Source: JAFGPJ01 sp964439135
GTDB taxonomy: Bacteria; Planctomycetota; Phycisphaerae; Sedimentisphaerales; Anaerobacaceae
Length of the DNA: 8,171 nt
Assembly (NCBI GenBank): GCA_964439135.1
Contig: CAYTNN010000203.1
Span: forward strand, 1-8,171
Reading direction: 5' to 3'
In this document: positions 5,807 to 8,171 of the stretch, one piece after another
Layout: each line of letters opens with the position of its first letter
Numbering within the stretch: position 1 is the first letter of the stretch
Notes under the pieces: generated by a model
What the model was told of the DNA's origin: nothing
Databases searched by the model: none
The model's input: the letters and a program-made list of their open reading frames with translations, nothing else
Made by a program: the position numbers and the translations under genes

Positions 5807-6635
5807 CCTGCTGAACAAAGGCATAGAAGCCAACACCGCGGATAAGTATCGGCGCGATAATCTTATTTATTTGCCCGCTGAGGGCAGCGTGATTGTAACC
5901 GGTGATCTCCACGGGCATCGGCGAAATTTTGAAAGAATAGTAGCCTTTGCCGATCTGGCCAACAATCCTGACAGGCATATCGTTCTCCAGGAGATCATTC
6001 ACGGGGGGCCGGAGGATTCGCTTGGGGGCTGTTTGTCCTATAGACTTTTATATGATGTTGTCCGCTATAAATTGAACTTTCCTCACCGTGTACATATTAT
6101 TATGGGCAACCATGATACCGCATTTATCAACAGCAGCGAAGTGATGAAAGACGGCAGAGAAATGAATCGTGCGATGCGTTTGGCTATGGATCGAGAATTC
6201 GGCTCGGACGGCGCCGAAGTAGAGCTGGCGACAAGGCAATTTCTGTTCTCGCAGCCGTTAGCTGTCAAAACCGAGAGCCGAATATGGATGTCGCATTCGT
6301 TGCCGGGCGACCGTTTGATCGAGAAGTTCGATCCGCAGATTTTGAACAGACAACTGAAAGTCAACGATGTAGTCAGACCTGGCTCGGCTTATCTCTTAAC
6401 GTGGGGCAGAAGGCACAGTCAGGCGCTGCTTGATAAATTGGCCGGACAATTTGATATTGATGTTTTTATTCTCGGTCACCAGCCGCAAGAGAAGGGATGG
6501 AACCAGGCCGGTGAGAATCTTATTATTATTGCCTCCAATCACAATCACGGCTGTTTGATTCCAATCAATCTGGCACAATCTTACACAGTTGAGCAGCTCA
6601 TCGAGTCGATTGTGCCGTTGGCTTCTATATCGTGA
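5787..6635 (+). CDS. Calcineurin-like metallophosphoesterase
   Basis: The protein has 282 residues. Metal-binding motifs appear in family order: 'GDLHGH' (39-44; D40, H42), 'QEIIHGG' (68-74) in place of the usual GD-x-x-DRG, 'GNHD' (107-110), 'SHS' with H170, and 'LGHQP' with H231. In the second motif the bridging Asp is replaced by Glu69. I recall this 'LQEIIHG' form from a planctomycete metallophosphoesterase family, so it is probably a family trait rather than damage. The conserved C-terminal 'YLLTWGRRH' (202-210) and 'NHNHGCLIPI' (251-260) also fit that family. It is cytosolic, with no signal peptide. The ATG lies inside the kinase gene with only a distant G-run upstream, so translation is likely coupled. 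The natural inference is a phosphatase opposing the kinase, but a nucleotide or other phosphodiester substrate is possible. Confidence 0.88.
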   Translation: MPQTIIDLLNKGIEANTADKYRRDNLIYLPAEGSVIVTGDLHGHRRNFERIVAFADLANNPDRHIVLQEIIHGGPEDSLGGCLSYRLLYDVVRYKLNFPHRVHIIMGNHDTAFINSSEVMKDGREMNRAMRLAMDREFGSDGAEVELATRQFLFSQPLAVKTESRIWMSHSLPGDRLIEKFDPQILNRQLKVNDVVRPGSAYLLTWGRRHSQALLDKLAGQFDIDVFILGHQPQEKGWNQAGENLIIIASNHNHGCLIPINLAQSYTVEQLIESIVPLASIS

Positions 6636-6674
6636 AGTGCGGCCTGGCTCAAGCACGGGGTATAAAAAACGACA

Positions 6675-7546
6675 ATGGATTGGTATTATTATATAGCCCT
6701 GGCGGCAATCGTTTCACAATTAGTTTTTTTGTTCCAGTCACATAAAAACTATCGCTATGCCGTCAACAAATACAAGAGAGAACGTTNNNNNNNNNNNNNN
6801 NNNNNNNNNNNNNNNNNNNNNNNNNNNNNNNNNNNNNNNNNNNNNNNNNNNNNNNNNNNNNNNNNNNNNNNNNNNNNNNNNNNNNNATGAACGCCAAGGT
6901 CGCCCAGTTGCTCGGCAATACCCATTTCAATCAGGCCTGGGGCGGATCTATGGCGATTCGCGTTGAAGTCTTTCGCAAGCTCGGGCTCGACAAAATCTGG
7001 CCGAAGTCCCTCAGCGACGACTTATCGCTAAGCATCGCCGTCAAAAAGGCCGGCCTGATCGTGGCCTTTGTCCCCGCCTGCCTGGTAGCTTCACACGAGG
7101 TCACCACGTGGCGAAAGCTCTTCGAATTCTCTCGGCGGCAATTTCTAATCACCCGCGTAAGTGCCCCGAAGACCTGGTGGTTCGGATTGCTCAGCAGCCT
7201 CTATTCGATATCAGGGATATGGGCTGCGGCCGGCCTGGCGATTTATGCCGGGGTGATTCAACATGAGCACCTGCTCCTTTTCGCAGCGGTCCCTGTCGTG
7301 TTTTTCATCAGCCAGCTCATTCGGGCGATACTCCGCCAGGCAATGGCCGGCGAATTGCTCGAGCACGAGCGGCGAAAAATGAGGGCCGCCTGTGCCGCCG
7401 ATATTCTGGCTTTCTGGCTCTGGTCATTTCTGATGCTGTTTCTTATTATCTCCTCGGCCTTTGGCAGAACGATCCGTTGGCGAGGCATACGCTATAAGCT
7501 GCTAGGCCCGACCGAGACAATCGTCGAAGGCCCCCAGTCACAATAA
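6675..7546 (+). CDS. Membrane glycosyltransferase family 2, interrupted by assembly gap
   Basis: The visible N-terminal part (6675-6786, about 37 residues) has a membrane segment (residues 5-21) followed by a basic stretch. After 100 N, the C-terminal part (6887-7546, 219 residues) has 'WGGSMAIR', 'SDDLSLS' (acceptor-site acidic motif), 'RRQFLITR' (the Q-x-x-R-W-like motif) and three hydrophobic segments near residues 99-122, 129-149 and 172-192 of that part. This arrangement fits membrane GT2 enzymes of the ceramide-glucosyltransferase/HpnI-like kind, which transfer sugars from nucleotide sugars to lipids or polymers. The nucleotide-binding half, with its first DxD, is missing. The two parts are in different frames across the N run, and a full enzyme needs roughly 120-150 more residues, so the real gap should exceed 100 bases. 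The ATG directly after the gap is an internal codon. The start at 6675 is bounded by an in-frame TAA at 6663, 39 bases separate it from the phosphoesterase stop, and it probably shares that operon. Confidence 0.75.
6787..6886. other. Assembly gap, exactly 100 N
   Basis: A run of exactly 100 N is the conventional placeholder for a gap of unknown size. It falls inside the glycosyltransferase gene, and base composition differs sharply on its two sides. Confidence 0.98.
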
Positions 7547-7553
7547 AATTCTC

Positions 7554-8171
7554 CTACAAATGATACGGGTGACGCTGCGGCCGGGACATCATTCGCTGTG
7601 CCTGCCGGTCGCCGACTATCGTCTGGTTGGCCTGGTCCCATTCGAGCTTTCGGCCGAGAATATAAGAAAGGTTGCCCAGAACGCACAGGTTAGCCACACC
7701 TGCCGCCGCTTCGATATTCATAATCGTTTTGGCGCCGGTCTTGATGCCCTTGAACCAGTCTTCTTTATGGCCAGGGCTTTTATAGACATCTTTTCCGCCG
7801 GCGGGCAGCTCCCACTGACGGGCCTTTTTCTCGGCCCACGTGCCGCCGTCGCCGCCCCAGTGGATAAACTCGCCCTTATCGCCGCGGTAGATAGCTCCGT
7901 AACCGGGCCGGCTGATTTTGCCGCCCGGCTCGTCGCCGGTCCGCTCTTCGGCCTTCGGCAGCTTATCGTTCGGCATCTGCCGCCATGTGAGCACCCAATC
8001 GGGATTCTTAAATGTATATGTCACGTCCATCAGCACGGCACTGTCCCACAGGCCCTTCTTCGGCGCTGTGCCTGTTGCCTCGACTGTCACCGGGCCGGTG
8101 CCGTCGGCGCCCATCCACCACATGGCGCAGCTCATCACGTGCGCGCCGCGGTCGCGAATCTGCCCGCCGCC
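7554..8171 (-). CDS. Gfo/Idh/MocA-family oxidoreductase, C-terminal part
   Basis: The minus-strand frame is open from the window edge (8171) to the TAG at 7556-7554, giving 205 residues; the start and the NAD(P)-binding Rossmann domain lie outside. The visible part reads 'GGGQIRDRGAHVMSCAMWWM' at its beginning and later 'GAIYRGDKGEFIHWGGDGG', 'NIEAAAGVANLCVLGNLSYI', 'GRKLEWD' and the ending 'SRPQRHPYHL'. These are features of the long Gfo/Idh/MocA-like proteins abundant in planctomycetes, most of which act on sugars or inositols with NAD(P); the substrate is not readable here. The alternative GTG at 8138-8136 is internal, since the family sequence continues upstream of it. The gene converges on the glycosyltransferase with only 7 bases between the stops and no visible terminator hairpin. 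Composition is about 57% GC, well above the left part of the window. Confidence 0.88.
   Translation of the reverse strand, partial: GGGQIRDRGAHVMSCAMWWMGADGTGPVTVEATGTAPKKGLWDSAVLMDVTYTFKNPDWVLTWRQMPNDKLPKAEERTGDEPGGKISRPGYGAIYRGDKGEFIHWGGDGGTWAEKKARQWELPAGGKDVYKSPGHKEDWFKGIKTGAKTIMNIEAAAGVANLCVLGNLSYILGRKLEWDQANQTIVGDRQAQRMMSRPQRHPYHL

Noticed and set aside
5020..6364. Several minus-strand frames opposite the kinase and phosphoesterase genes
   Set aside because: They are antisense shadows of well-supported genes with no recognisable motifs.
6887..6889. ATG directly after the N run as a gene start
   Set aside because: The sequence following it is the middle of a GT2 enzyme; the ATG is internal or chance at the contig edge.
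7492..7686. Minus-strand frame spanning the convergent gene ends
   Set aside because: It overlaps two confident genes and has no family features.

Overview
The window looks like a fragment of a Planctomycetota genome (perhaps Phycisphaerae/Sedimentisphaerales-like), probably from a metagenome assembly. The taxonomic hint comes from the combination of a Gfo/Idh/MocA-type oxidoreductase, a metallophosphoesterase of the 'VLQEIIHG' type, a Hanks-type kinase and a tyrosine recombinase of a kind I associate with that phylum. This is inference from remembered families, not a search. A run of exactly 100 N (6787-6886) marks a scaffold join.

Layout: (1) 1-1287, the 3' part of a long TPR-repeat protein gene whose start lies outside the window. 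(2) 1288-1761, a gene-free AT-rich stretch full of inverted repeats; its last 90 bases are a nested palindrome ending two bases before the next start codon. (3) 1762-4509, a compact rightward operon: excisionase-like HTH protein (probable antitoxin), Doc/Fic-family toxin (4-base ATGA overlap), a HEPN/AbiU2-like protein, and a tyrosine integrase broken by two frameshifts. The integrase frame runs into (4) a tRNA-Asn(GTT) gene on the minus strand (4478-4550), with a good sigma70-type promoter (4620-4647) and a likely terminator (4429-4467). Regions 2-4 have the shape of a small mobile defence or addiction cassette integrated at the 3' end of a tRNA gene. (5) 4551-4945, an AT-rich spacer. (6) 4946-7546, a rightward gene set: Ser/Thr protein kinase, a calcineurin-like phosphoesterase overlapping it by 20 bases, and a membrane glycosyltransferase interrupted by the N gap. 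(7) 7554-8171, minus strand, the C-terminal part of a Gfo/Idh/MocA-family oxidoreductase running off the window.

How the genes may work together: the HTH and Doc proteins look like a type II toxin-antitoxin pair controlled through the palindrome. The HEPN protein would be a second RNase-type defence or toxin component in the same transcript, and the integrase would have brought the cassette in. The HTH protein could in principle also act as the recombination directionality factor. The kinase and phosphoesterase look like a translationally coupled writer/eraser signalling pair upstream of an envelope glycosyltransferase. Base composition jumps from about 35% GC just before the N gap to about 58% after it, so the continuity of the scaffold there deserves suspicion.
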